Shown here one piece after another: positions 51,774 through 62,192 of a stretch of DNA of 64,000 nucleotides (positions within the stretch are counted from its first letter, which is position 1; every line of letters starts with the position of its first letter). The notes under the pieces were generated by a model, which saw nothing but the letters and a program-made list of their open reading frames with translations, was not told the origin of the DNA and ran no database searches. The DNA is from Streptomyces sp. AJS327 (GTDB lineage: Bacteria; Actinomycetota; Actinomycetes; Streptomycetales; Streptomycetaceae). The position numbers were made by a program, and so were the translations under genes. The DNA is taken from positions 733,501 to 797,500 of the forward strand of contig NZ_SKBR01000004.1 in assembly GCF_013450295.1 (NCBI RefSeq), read 5' to 3'.

Positions 51774-53182
51774 CAGCTCCCGCCTCCCCGCTCCGGCGCC
51801 TCCCCGTCCGCGCCCGGCGCGGACCCGGACCCGGGACCAGAACCGGTCTCGGACTCCGGCTCGGACCCGGTCCCGGGTGCGGTCCCGGGTGCGGGCTCGG
51901 GCTCGGGCTCGGGCTCGGGCCGAGGCTCCGGCTCCGGCGGCGCGGGTGCGTCCTCCCGTGCGGACTCGGGTTCCGGCCCGCGCGCCGTGGCTTCCCCGGG
52001 GGAGTCGTCGAAGGCCGGACGGGCGTGGTGCCAGGGGGCGTCCGGCGAGCGCGGGGCGCTCCCGCGCGCCTCCGTCGCACCCTCCGCCTCCGTCGTGCCC
52101 GCCGCCTCCGGTGGGGTGGCGGCCGCCGGCGAGCTGCCGGCCGCGCGCTGCGAGGCGGAGCCGCCGGACGCGGAGCGCGCGCGGCGCGGTCCCCGCCGCG
52201 CGGGACGTGCCGCGCCGTCCGTGCTCTGTGCCCCCGCGACGGTGGCGTCGGTGGCGGTGGCCGGGTCGGTGGTGTCCGGGGCGGGCGCGGCGCCCCGCGC
52301 GGGTTCGCCCGTCGCGGGCTCCGCCCCGCTGGCGGACCCGGCCGGGCGCTGGCTGGCCGAACCGCCGCTCGCCGAACGGCTCCTGCGGGGCGGCCGCTCG
52401 CCCGCGGCGGCGCGGCCGCGCGCCGGGCGGGCGGGGGCGGGCGGCAGCTGTCCGCGCTCCGGGCCCCACTCGTTGGGGTCCGGTACCCCGGGCGGCAGCA
52501 TCCGGCGTCGCTTGGCGCCGCCGTGCCCGGGCTCGCCGGGCTCCTTGGCGCCCGGCCACGCCTTGGCCACCCGGGCGGCGAGGACGAAGTCCTTGCGGAG
52601 CGGGTGGCCCTCGAAGGCGTCGGGCAGCAGCAGCGGGGTGAGCGCGGGGTGGCCGGTGAAGGTGACGCCGAACATCTCGTGCGTCTCCCGCTCGTGCCAC
52701 TCCGCCCCGGCGAAGACCCCGACGGCGGTGGGCAGGACGGGCTCCGCGTGCGGTACGGCGGTGCGCAGCAGCAGACGCCGTACCGCGCCCCCGGCCGTTT
52801 CCGCGCCCGGACCGCTGTCGGCGGACCCACCGGGGGCGCCGGGGAGGGCGACGAGGTGGGCGGAGACCAGGAAGCCGGACTCCGGCTCGTCGACCGCGCT
52901 CAGCCAGTCGAAGAAGCGGCAGCCCAGTTCGTCCCGCGCGGTGCGCAGCGCGGTGACCCAGGACGCGGCCGGTACGTCCACGGTGAGCAGTTCGTACGCG
53001 GTGGCGGCCCGCGCCCCGGCTCCGAACAGGGCCTCCGGGGTGTCCGGCAGCCATCCCGCGGGGCCGTCTCCCGCCGCCGTTCCGCCGCCGCGCTCCGGGG
53101 CCCCGCCGTCACCGGCGCCGGACGCCCCGGCGTCCGGGCGGCCGGGCCCGCTTCCCGGCGTCCCCCGCTGTCCCCCCTTCAC
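51773..53182 (-). CDS. nuoC2: NADH-quinone oxidoreductase subunit C, second copy, with long disordered tail
   Basis: The core at about residues 45-215 carries the 30-kDa subunit signature HERETHEMFGVTFTGHP and GHPLRKDFVLA. After it come about 250 residues of Arg/Ala/Ser and then Glu/Pro-rich low complexity, so the 469-residue protein is about double the family length. It is not a NuoC-NuoD fusion: no NuoD motifs appear in the tail. The GTG at 53182 overlaps the nuoB2 stop. Confidence 0.9.
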   Translation of the reverse strand: MKGGQRGTPGSGPGRPDAGASGAGDGGAPERGGGTAAGDGPAGWLPDTPEALFGAGARAATAYELLTVDVPAASWVTALRTARDELGCRFFDWLSAVDEPESGFLVSAHLVALPGAPGGSADSGPGAETAGGAVRRLLLRTAVPHAEPVLPTAVGVFAGAEWHERETHEMFGVTFTGHPALTPLLLPDAFEGHPLRKDFVLAARVAKAWPGAKEPGEPGHGGAKRRRMLPPGVPDPNEWGPERGQLPPAPARPARGRAAAGERPPRRSRSASGGSASQRPAGSASGAEPATGEPARGAAPAPDTTDPATATDATVAGAQSTDGAARPARRGPRRARSASGGSASQRAAGSSPAAATPPEAAGTTEAEGATEARGSAPRSPDAPWHHARPAFDDSPGEATARGPEPESAREDAPAPPEPEPRPEPEPEPEPAPGTAPGTGSEPESETGSGPGSGSAPGADGEAPERGGGS

Positions 53183-53811
53183 CGGGTCGTCCCTCCTCCG
53201 GGCTCGCCGGGTCCGTCGGACGCGTCGGGAGCGCCCGGCGTGGGCGGCGTGGGTGGGGTGACGAGGTCGCTGGTGAGGGCGGCGGTCGAGGCGGTGGCGG
53301 GGCCTCCGCCGTAGCGCTCGGCGGTCGACTCGGCGGCGATCCGCTCCTGGAGCCGCAGGATGCCCTGGAGCAGCGCCTCGGGCCGGGGCGGGCAGCCCGG
53401 GACGTACACGTCGACCGGGATGATCTGGTCGACGCCCTTCGTCACCGCGTACGAGTCCCAGTACGGGCCACCGCAGTTGGAGCAGGCGCCGAAGGAGATC
53501 ACGTACTTCGGCTCGGGCATCTGCTCGTACAGCCGCCGGACGGAGGGGGCCATCTTGTCCGTCACGGTGCCGGAGACGACCATCAGGTCGGCCTGGCGCG
53601 GGCCGGGGGCGAAGGGGATCACCCCGAGCCGGATGAAGTCGTGCCGCGCCATGGAGGCGGCGATGAACTCGATGGCGCAGCAGGCGAGACCGAAGTTGAA
53701 GACCCACAGGCTGTAGCGGCGGCCCCAGTTGAGCACCACCTTCATCGGCTCGGGGGCCAGCCGGGCGAGGGCGCCCAGCCGTCCGCCGCGCTCGGGAACC
53801 GTCACGTCCAT
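53179..53811 (-). CDS. nuoB2: NADH-quinone oxidoreductase subunit B, second copy
   Basis: This 210-residue subunit carries cluster N2. All four expected cysteines are present: the tandem pair in GLACCAIEF, one in SFGACSNC and one in VPGCPPRPE. An extra cysteine lies in SNC. A 40-residue Pro/Gly/Thr tail follows. Its start overlaps the end of nuoA2 by 10 bases. Confidence 0.95.
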   Translation of the reverse strand: MDVTVPERGGRLGALARLAPEPMKVVLNWGRRYSLWVFNFGLACCAIEFIAASMARHDFIRLGVIPFAPGPRQADLMVVSGTVTDKMAPSVRRLYEQMPEPKYVISFGACSNCGGPYWDSYAVTKGVDQIIPVDVYVPGCPPRPEALLQGILRLQERIAAESTAERYGGGPATASTAALTSDLVTPPTPPTPGAPDASDGPGEPGGGTTR

Positions 53812-54173
53812 TCCAAGACGCCCTTCTTCCACGCGTACAGCAGCCCGACGGCCAGGAAACCGAGGAAGACGAACATCTCCACCAGGGTGACCCCGCCGAA
53901 CCCGGGCTCGGCGAAGACCGTCGCCCAGGGGAACAGGAAGATCGAGTCGACGGCGAAGACGACGTACAGGAACGCGTAGACGTAGTACCGGATCTGGGTG
54001 TGCGCCCAGTTCTCGCCCACCGGGTCGACGCCGCACTCGTAGGTCAGCATCTTCTCGCGGGTCGGCACCACGGGCCGCAGCAGCCGCCCCGCGGCGAAGG
54101 CCACGGCGACGAAGACCACCCCGACCACCGCGACCAGCCCGACGACCCCGTAGCCGTGGAAGTAGTCCGGCAC
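53802..54173 (-). CDS. nuoA2: NADH-quinone oxidoreductase subunit A, second copy
   Basis: This 123-residue, three-helix subunit has the conserved loop YECGVDPVGENWAHTQIRYY, including the cysteine of the quinone-site loop, and AVDSIFLFPWA. First gene of the second nuo operon. The GTG at 54173 has GAGGG upstream. Divergent from the histidine kinase gene, so the promoter lies in 54174-54445. Confidence 0.95.
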   Translation of the reverse strand: MPDYFHGYGVVGLVAVVGVVFVAVAFAAGRLLRPVVPTREKMLTYECGVDPVGENWAHTQIRYYVYAFLYVVFAVDSIFLFPWATVFAEPGFGGVTLVEMFVFLGFLAVGLLYAWKKGVLEWT

Positions 54174-54445
54174 GTCCGCACGCCCTCATCCGAGATCGGC
54201 ATTCGACGATGTGTACGCACGGGAGTCTAGGCCCTGCCCCGTCACAGGAGGACCGTCGCGTCACCCCCCGTTACGTCCGCACCGGGTTCCCGGCGGCGCC
54301 GCGCGGGGGCCCGAGCGCGGGCCGCGCGGGGTGCGGGGCGCGGGCCGAACGGGGGCTGGGCGCGGGAGGCAGGGGGGTTATCCCCACCTCGCGCTCACCT
54401 CCGGACCCCATGGCGCCGCCGTTGACGGCCAGGCAGGCTGATCGC

Positions 54446-56161
54446 ATGACCGCGCACAGGCCCCAGCCACCGTCCGCCCCCCGTCCGGAGCCCGCCATCG
54501 GGCCGGATCGGGGGGTTCCGGCAGCCGCTTCGCAGACCGCGGACCAGCCGGGCACTCCGGCCGGTCCGGGGCGGCAGCCCACCCCGCGTCCGCAGCCCCC
54601 GGCCGGGGGCCCGGCGTCCACACCCGGCTTCGGCCCGCCTCCCGGGGGATCGCCCGGCACCGGCCGCCGGGCGGGCGGACCGGGAGGGGGCGCGCCGGGA
54701 GCCGGGGGAGCGGGAGTCGCGGGAGCGGGGCGCGGGCGTCCGCCCGGGCCGCCGTGGTCCGGGGGACCGCCCGGACCACCCTGGTCCGGGGGACCGGCGG
54801 GAGCGTCCCGGCCCCCGGCCGGTCCGCGGCGGCGGCCGTCGATCGACTCGGTCGAGTCCTCGGGCCTGTCCCGGCCACGGGCCCCCCTGGAGGCGCAGAC
54901 CTGGCGGGAGATCGCCCACCTGCTGAGCAACCTCTTCATCGACCTGTTCAGCTTCGTCTTCGTGATGGTCTCCGTGCTGGTCAGCGCGGTGCTGTCGGTT
55001 ACCGTCGTCGGCTTCCCGCTGCTGGCGCTCTCGCTGCGCGGCGCGCGGCTGGCGGGGAAGCTGGAGCGTGCCCGGGCCCGCGCCCTGCTGCGCGTCACGG
55101 TGGACGAGCCGAGCCCACCGCCCCAGCCGCAGAAGACCTTCCTGGGCTGGGTGTGGGCGCAGCTGAAGGACCCGGTGGGCTGGCGGTGCGCGCTCTACAT
55201 GGCGATCCGGCTGCCCTGGGCGGTGGTCACCTTCGCGATCACGCTGCCCGCGCTGCTGATCGGCTGGCCGCTGCTGCCGTGGCTGGCCCGCGGGCTGACC
55301 AACGTCGACCGGATCCTCGTCCGGGCGCTGCTCTCCCCCTCGGACGAGCTGGAGCGGCGCATCGCGGAGCTGGAGTCGGACCGGGGGACGGTGGTGGACA
55401 CCGCCGCCGCCGACCTGCGCCGGATCGAACGCGACCTGCACGACGGGGCGCAGGCCCGGCTCGTCGCCCTGGCGATGGGGCTGGGGCTGGCGAAGGAGAA
55501 GCTGCTGGAGGACCCGGAGGCCGCCGCCGAGATGGTCGGCGAGGCGCACGGCGAGGTGAAGCTGGCGCTCGAGGAGCTGCGGGACCTGGCCCGCGGTATC
55601 CACCCGGCCATCCTCACCGACCGCGGGCTCGGCCCCGCCCTCTCCGCGGTCGCCTCGCGCTGCACGGTCCCGGTGACCGTCCGCACCGACCTGGCGACGC
55701 GTCCGGCCGAGGCCATCGAGGGCATCGCCTACTTCACCGTCTCGGAGCTGCTCCAGAACGTCAGCAAGCACAGCGGTGCCGGGGCGGCGCGGGTCCAGGT
55801 GTGGCGGGCGGGCCCGCGCCTGCTCGTACGCGTCTGGGACGACGGCCAGGGCGGGGCGAGCACGGACCGCGGCTCCGGGCTGGCCGGGCTGACCGAGCGG
55901 CTGGACGCGGTGGACGGGCTGCTGGTCGTCGACTCCCCGAAGGGCGGTCCCACCAGCGTCACCGCCGAACTCCCCTGGCGCGACCGGGAGAACGCCCCGC
56001 ACGCCCCGCACGGACCCGGAGGCGCCGGGCGTGGCGGGGGGAAGGGGCGGCCACGTCCCGGGGGAGCCACGGCGCTGGGCACCACCACCGGCACGCCCCC
56101 GGGCACCGGTGACGGCAAGGGCACGGCGGCAGACCACGACGGAACGGCGGGAGGGGCATGA
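54446..56161 (+). CDS. Sensor histidine kinase (HisKA_3 type), first of a tandem pair
   Basis: This 571-residue kinase has a 130-residue Pro/Gly-rich N-terminal part. Two pairs of membrane helices around residues 165-195 and 250-285 form a sensor domain, followed by the DHp helix with phospho-acceptor His332 in RDLHDGAQARL. The ATPase region has SELLQNVSKHS and GLAGLTERL. It probably signals to the response regulator at 57979. The ATG at 54446 is my choice; an earlier in-frame ATG at 54410 is possible. The stop overlaps the second kinase gene. Confidence 0.9.
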   Translation: MTAHRPQPPSAPRPEPAIGPDRGVPAAASQTADQPGTPAGPGRQPTPRPQPPAGGPASTPGFGPPPGGSPGTGRRAGGPGGGAPGAGGAGVAGAGRGRPPGPPWSGGPPGPPWSGGPAGASRPPAGPRRRPSIDSVESSGLSRPRAPLEAQTWREIAHLLSNLFIDLFSFVFVMVSVLVSAVLSVTVVGFPLLALSLRGARLAGKLERARARALLRVTVDEPSPPPQPQKTFLGWVWAQLKDPVGWRCALYMAIRLPWAVVTFAITLPALLIGWPLLPWLARGLTNVDRILVRALLSPSDELERRIAELESDRGTVVDTAAADLRRIERDLHDGAQARLVALAMGLGLAKEKLLEDPEAAAEMVGEAHGEVKLALEELRDLARGIHPAILTDRGLGPALSAVASRCTVPVTVRTDLATRPAEAIEGIAYFTVSELLQNVSKHSGAGAARVQVWRAGPRLLVRVWDDGQGGASTDRGSGLAGLTERLDAVDGLLVVDSPKGGPTSVTAELPWRDRENAPHAPHGPGGAGRGGGKGRPRPGGATALGTTTGTPPGTGDGKGTAADHDGTAGGA

Positions 56162-57615
56162 GCACCATGCACGACACCTGGACAGGCGGCGAACAGCGGA
56201 CGAGCCCCGGACGGCTGCCGGGCACCAGCCCGCACGGCCCCGCGAGCGGCGCCCCGGGCGGTTCCCCGGCCGGGGAACCCGCCCTCCCGGCCGGTCCCCG
56301 GAGGTCGGCGGTGGCCACCGTGCTGCTGGCGCCCGTCTCCGGCCGTACCTGGCGCGAGTACCTGTACGTGCTGACCAGCTTCCCGTTCGCCATCCTCAGC
56401 TTCGTCTACGCGCTGGTGACGCTGATGCTGGGCGTCGGACTGCTGATCACCTTCATCGGTATCCCGGTCCTCGCGGTGAGCCTGCTGGGCTGCCGGGTCA
56501 TCGGCTGGATGGAACGGGGCCGCGCCCGCGCCCTGCTGGACCTGGACGTCGCGGAGCCGGAGCCGGTCCGCGCGCTCCAGCGCGGTGAGGGGCTGACCGC
56601 CAGGGTCAGCGCGGTGCTGCGCAGCGGCTCCGCCTGGCGGAACCTGCTCTACACCCAACTGCACTTCCCCTGGGCGCTGTTCACCTTCGTGATGTGGCTG
56701 ACGACCCTGCTCGTCGGCTGGGCCGCGGCGCTCTACCCGGCCTGGCACTGGGTGCACCCGGCCTACATGGACCAGCCGGGTATGGAGATGTGGCCCGGCC
56801 CGGACGGCAACACCTGGTACCTGGACAGCACCCCGGAGATCTGGCTGACCAGCGGCATCGGGCTGCTCGTCGTGCTGCTGACCCCCTGGCTGACGCACGG
56901 GCTGACGAGCGTGGACCGGCTGCTGGTGGCCGGACTGCTCGGGCCGTCCCGGCTGGCGACCCGGATGTGGGAGCTGGAGTCGGACCGGGGGACGGTGGTG
57001 GACACCGCCGCCGCCGACCTGCGCCGGATCGAACGCGACCTGCACGACGGCGCCCAGGCCCGGCTCGTCGCCCTCGCCATGGACCTCGGGCTGGCGAAGG
57101 AGAAGCTGCTGGAGGACCCGGAGGCCGCCGCCGAGATGGTCGGCGAGGCGCACGGCGAGGTGAAGCTGGCCATCGAGGAGCTGCGGGACCTGGCCCGCGG
57201 TATCCACCCGGCCATCCTCACCGACCGCGGGCTCGGCCCCGCCCTCTCCGCGCTGGCCTCGCGCTGCACCGCGACCGTCTCGGTCACGGTCGAGCTGGAC
57301 GAGCGTCCGGCGCAGGCCATCGAGGGGATGGCGTACTTCACCGTCTCGGAGCTGCTCCAGAACGTCAGCAAGCACGCGCGGGCCGAGCGGGCGTGGGTCG
57401 ACGTGTGGCGGTCCAGCGACCGGCTGTTCCTCCAGGTCTCGGACGACGGGCGCGGCGGAGCGAGCGCCGGGGGCCCGGCCAGCGGCCCGGGCGGCTCCGG
57501 CGGGTCGGGGCTCACCGGGCTCGCCGAGCGGCTGGACGCGGTGGACGGGCTGCTGGTCGTCGACTCCCCGGAGGGCGGCCCCACCCGCATCACCGCCGAA
57601 CTCCCCTGGCGCTGA
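56158..57615 (+). CDS. Sensor histidine kinase (HisKA_3 type), second of a tandem pair
   Basis: This 485-residue paralogue of the preceding kinase has a sensor domain with four membrane helices (FPFAILSFVYALVTLML, VGLLITFIGIPVLAVSLLG, WALFTFVMWLTTLLVGWA and IGLLVVLLTPWL), acceptor His296 in RDLHDGAQARL and a C-terminal ATPase with ELLQNVSKHAR and GLTGLAERL. The DHp region is nearly identical in DNA to the first kinase. The ATG overlaps the previous stop. The pair may act as heterodimers on one regulator; this is inference. Confidence 0.92.
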   Translation: MSTMHDTWTGGEQRTSPGRLPGTSPHGPASGAPGGSPAGEPALPAGPRRSAVATVLLAPVSGRTWREYLYVLTSFPFAILSFVYALVTLMLGVGLLITFIGIPVLAVSLLGCRVIGWMERGRARALLDLDVAEPEPVRALQRGEGLTARVSAVLRSGSAWRNLLYTQLHFPWALFTFVMWLTTLLVGWAAALYPAWHWVHPAYMDQPGMEMWPGPDGNTWYLDSTPEIWLTSGIGLLVVLLTPWLTHGLTSVDRLLVAGLLGPSRLATRMWELESDRGTVVDTAAADLRRIERDLHDGAQARLVALAMDLGLAKEKLLEDPEAAAEMVGEAHGEVKLAIEELRDLARGIHPAILTDRGLGPALSALASRCTATVSVTVELDERPAQAIEGMAYFTVSELLQNVSKHARAERAWVDVWRSSDRLFLQVSDDGRGGASAGGPASGPGGSGGSGLTGLAERLDAVDGLLVVDSPEGGPTRITAELPWR

Positions 57616-57978
57616 CGCCCGTTGGGGGGCTTGGCGGGCACCACCGCCGAGCCCCAAGGGGGATCCACCGGATCCACCGGATCCACCGGATCCACCGAGG
57701 CCCGCCGCGCCCGCGGCGGGCCTTCCGCCGCCCGGCGCCGGTCCGCCAGCGGGCGGATCGGCGGGCGGATCGGTGGGCCGCATCGGCAGGAGATGGCGGC
57801 GGCTGGGCGTCGGGCTGGGGTACCCAGGGGGTGATAACCCCACCGGGCCTTCCACGATCTGAGATGCTGGGGGCGCCGCCGACCCGGGCACGCGCCGTGG
57901 GGGTGGGGTGGTGCCCAAGGATCACGGGAGTCCGGAGAGTCCGGAGAGCCGAAGGGCGCCGGAGAGTGGGGACTCAAG
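57616..57978. other. 363-base intergenic region between kinase and regulator genes
   Basis: It contains four tandem copies of GGATCCACC (57661-57696), then GC-rich low complexity with GCGGATCGG repeats up to 57780. No gene is supported. The regulator gene may have its own promoter in the less GC-rich part near 57830-57870. Confidence 0.5.
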
Positions 57979-58638
57979 GTGCGGGTGGTCATCGCGGAGG
58001 ATTCCGTGTTGCTGCGGGAGGGGCTGCGCAGGCTTCTCACCGACCGCGGCCACGAGGTCATCGCGGGGGTGGGTGACGGCGAGGCACTGGTGAAGACGGT
58101 GGCGGAGTTCGCCGCGGCCGGCGAGCCGCCCGACGTGGTCGTCGCGGACGTGCGCATGCCGCCCAGCCACACCGACGAGGGGGTGCGGGCCGCGATCCGG
58201 CTCCGCGCCGCGCACGGTGATCTCGGAGTGCTGGTGCTCTCGCAGTACGTCGAGGAGCAGTACGCCACCGAGCTGCTGGCGGGCTCCAGCCGGGGCGTGG
58301 GCTACCTGCTGAAGGACCGGGTCGCGGACGTCCGCGAGTTCGTCGACGCGGTGGTGCGTGTCGCGGAGGGCGGGACCGCGCTCGACCCGGAGGTGGTCGC
58401 GCAGCTGCTCGGCCGCAGCCGCAAGCAGGACACGCTGGCGGGTCTGACGCCGCGCGAGCGCGAGGTGCTCGGGCTGATGGCCGAGGGCCGCACCAACTCC
58501 GCCATCGCCCAGGAGCTGGTGGTCAGCCACGGAGCGGTGGAGAAGCACGTCAGCAACATCTTCCTGAAGCTCGGGCTCTCGCAGAGTGACGCGGATCACC
58601 GAAGGGTGCTCGCCGTGCTGACGTATCTGAACTCGTGA
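57979..58638 (+). CDS. LuxR/NarL-family response regulator
   Basis: This 219-residue regulator has a receiver domain with acidic pair ED at 7-8 and phospho-acceptor Asp57 (VVADVRM), Ser/Tyr switch positions in VLSQYVEE and Lys in LLKDRV. The GerE-type helix-turn-helix follows (LTPREREVLGLMAEGRTNS, AVEKHVSNIFLKLGL). It likely receives phosphate from the twin kinases. GTG start preceded by GGGGA. Confidence 0.93.
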   Translation: MRVVIAEDSVLLREGLRRLLTDRGHEVIAGVGDGEALVKTVAEFAAAGEPPDVVVADVRMPPSHTDEGVRAAIRLRAAHGDLGVLVLSQYVEEQYATELLAGSSRGVGYLLKDRVADVREFVDAVVRVAEGGTALDPEVVAQLLGRSRKQDTLAGLTPREREVLGLMAEGRTNSAIAQELVVSHGAVEKHVSNIFLKLGLSQSDADHRRVLAVLTYLNS

Positions 58639-58827
58639 CCCCGCGCCGGGTGGCGCCAGGCGGCGCCCCCGGCCGAGGCCCCAGGTCACGGGCGGTCTCC
58701 AGCCCCACCGAGGTGGCGGAGGGCGGACCCGGTGACCGGGGCGCACGGGGGTGGTGCGACACGGAGCGCCGTGGGGGACGGACGAAGCGTCTCGAAACCG
58801 CGTCCGACATATGACCACCCTCGGGAA

Positions 58828-58850
58828 GGTAACCCTTACCAACGTACGAT
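58828..58850 (+). promoter_or_regulatory. Candidate korA promoter with palindrome
   Basis: TACGAT at 58845-58850 is a plausible -10, 37 bases before the korA start. Just upstream is the palindrome GGTAACCCTTACC (58828-58840), which would sit in the promoter spacer. No consensus -35 is seen. The palindrome could be an operator; the regulator is unknown. Confidence 0.45.
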
Positions 58851-58887
58851 GGCTGGCGAGCCGCCGCCTTGAGGGAGGACCGACACC

Positions 58888-60802
58888 GTGACCAGTCAGG
58901 TCAGTAGCCCAGCCGGGCAGCAGCCGTCCGTCGGGACGGCTGAGAGCGCCGGGAAGGAGGTGCGGCGCCTGGAGCGGGTGATCATCCGGTTCGCCGGCGA
59001 CTCCGGCGACGGCATGCAGCTGACGGGCGACCGCTTCACCTCGGAGACGGCGACGTTCGGTAACGACCTCTCGACCCTGCCGAACTTCCCCGCCGAGATC
59101 CGCGCCCCCGCCGGGACCCTGCCCGGCGTCTCCAGCTTCCAGCTGCACTTCGCCGACCACGACATCCTCACCCCGGGTGACGCGCCGGACGTGCTCGTCG
59201 CGATGAACCCGGCGGCGCTCAAGGCCAACATCGGGGACGTCCCGCGCGGCGCCGAGATCATCGTCAACACCGACGAGTTCACCAAGCGCGCCATGACGAA
59301 GGTGGGGTACGACGCCAGCCCGCTGGAGGACGGCTCGCTCGACGGCTACCGCGTCCACCAGGTCCCGCTGACCACGCTCACCGTCGAGGCGCTCAAGGAC
59401 TACGACCTGGGGCGCAAGGAGGCGGGCCGCTCGAAGAACATGTTCGCGCTCGGCCTGCTCTCCTGGATGTACAACCGGCCCACGGAACAGACCGAGGCGT
59501 TCCTGAGCGCCAAGTTCGCCAAGAAGCCCGAGGTCGCCCAGGCGAACATCACCGCCTTCCGGGCGGGCTGGAACTTCGGCGAGACCACCGAGGACTTCGC
59601 GGTCTCCTACGAGGTCGCGCCCGCGACCTCCGCGTTCCCGCCCGGCACCTACCGCAACATCTCCGGCAACCTCGCGCTCGCCTACGGGCTGATCGCCGCC
59701 GGACAGCAGGCCGACCTGCCGCTCTTCCTCGGCTCCTACCCCATCACCCCGGCCTCCGACGTGCTGCACGAGCTGAGCAAGCACAAGAACTTCGGGGTGC
59801 GCACCTTCCAGGCGGAGGACGAGATCGCCGGGATCGGGGCCGCGCTCGGCGCGGCCTTCGGCGGCTCCCTGGCGGTCACCACCACCTCCGGCCCCGGCGT
59901 CGCGCTGAAGTCGGAGACCATCGGACTGGCCGTCTCCATGGAGCTGCCGCTGCTGGTCGTCGACATCCAGCGGGGCGGCCCGTCCACCGGCCTGCCCACC
60001 AAGACCGAACAGGCCGACCTGCTCCAGGCGATGTACGGCCGGAACGGCGAGGCGCCGGTGCCGATCGTCGCGCCGTGCACCCCGGCCGACTGCTTCACCG
60101 CCGCGCTGGACGCCGCGCGGATCGCGCTCACCTACCGCACCCCGGTGTTCCTGCTGAGCGACGGCTACCTCGCCAACGGCTCGGAGCCCTGGCGCGTCCC
60201 GGAGCTGGACGAACTCCCGGACCTGCGCGTGCGGTTCGCCACCGGCCCGAACCACACGCTGGACGACGGCACCGAGGTCTTCTGGCCCTTCAAGCGTGAC
60301 CCGCACACCCTCGCCCGCCCCTGGGCGGTGCCCGGCACCCCCGGTCTCGAACACCGCATCGGCGGCATCGAGAAGCAGGACGGCAGCGGCAACATCTCCT
60401 ACGACCCGAAGAACCACGACTTCATGGTCCGCACCCGGCAGGCCAAGGTGGACGGCGTGGAGGTGCCGGAGCTGGCGGTCGACGACCCGTCCGGCGCGGC
60501 CCGGCTGCTGGTGCTCGGCTGGGGCTCGACCTACGGGCCGATCACCGCCGCGGTACGCCGGGTGCGCCGCTCCGGGCAGCACATCGCCCAGGCCCACCTG
60601 CGCAACCTCAACCCGTTCCCCGCGAACCTCGGCGAGGTCCTGCGCCGCTACGACAAGGTCGTCGTGCCCGAGATGAACCTGGGGCAGCTGGCCACCCTGG
60701 TCCGCGCCCGCTACCTCGTGGACGCCCAGTCGCACACCCAGGTGCGCGGACTGCCCTTCAAGGCGGAAGAGCTCGCCACCGTTCTCAAGGAGGCCATCGG
60801 AA

Positions 60803-60810
<8 letters not shown>
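58888..60810 (+). CDS. korA: 2-oxoglutarate:ferredoxin oxidoreductase, alpha subunit (gamma-alpha fusion)
   Basis: This 640-residue subunit of the enzyme oxidises 2-oxoglutarate to succinyl-CoA while reducing ferredoxin. The N-terminal gamma domain (GDSGDGMQLTGDRF) is fused to the alpha pyrimidine-binding domain (GSYPITPASDVLHEL, FQAEDEIAGIG). The C-terminal part has the LRNLNPFP motif. GTG at 58888 follows GAGGGAGGA. Overlaps korB by 8 bases. Confidence 0.95.
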
Positions 60811-61912
<1,102 letters not shown>

Positions 61913-61978
61913 CCGCCGGAGCACCGCCAGCCGGTGCCAAGCCGCCCCGCGCACAGGGCGGTTGGCACCCGAGACGGA

Positions 61979-62019
61979 CGGTGGGGCCGGGCGTCACCCG
62001 CTGACGCCCGGCCCCACCG
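61979..62019 (+). terminator. Terminator after korAB
   Basis: A 17-bp perfect stem (61979-61995 with 62003-62019) has a 7-base loop and no U-run. It lies 67 bases after the korB stop and closes the korAB operon. Confidence 0.85.
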
Positions 62020-62192
62020 CTCTCCCGCCCGCCCCGGGCCCACCGGGGCCGCACCCCACCCGGGACCAGGCCACCGGGACCAGGGCGCCCCGGATCACCA
62101 GCGCCGTCAGCACCGTCACACTGGTACGGCGATGACAGGACAGGTGGTGCCCGCTACCGTCAGAGCGAGCGGCGGCGAGCCCGGGAGGACGC

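Noticed and set aside
51773..53182. NuoC2 as a NuoC-NuoD fusion because of its 469-residue length
   Set aside because: The extra 250 residues are low complexity and contain none of the 49-kDa subunit motifs.
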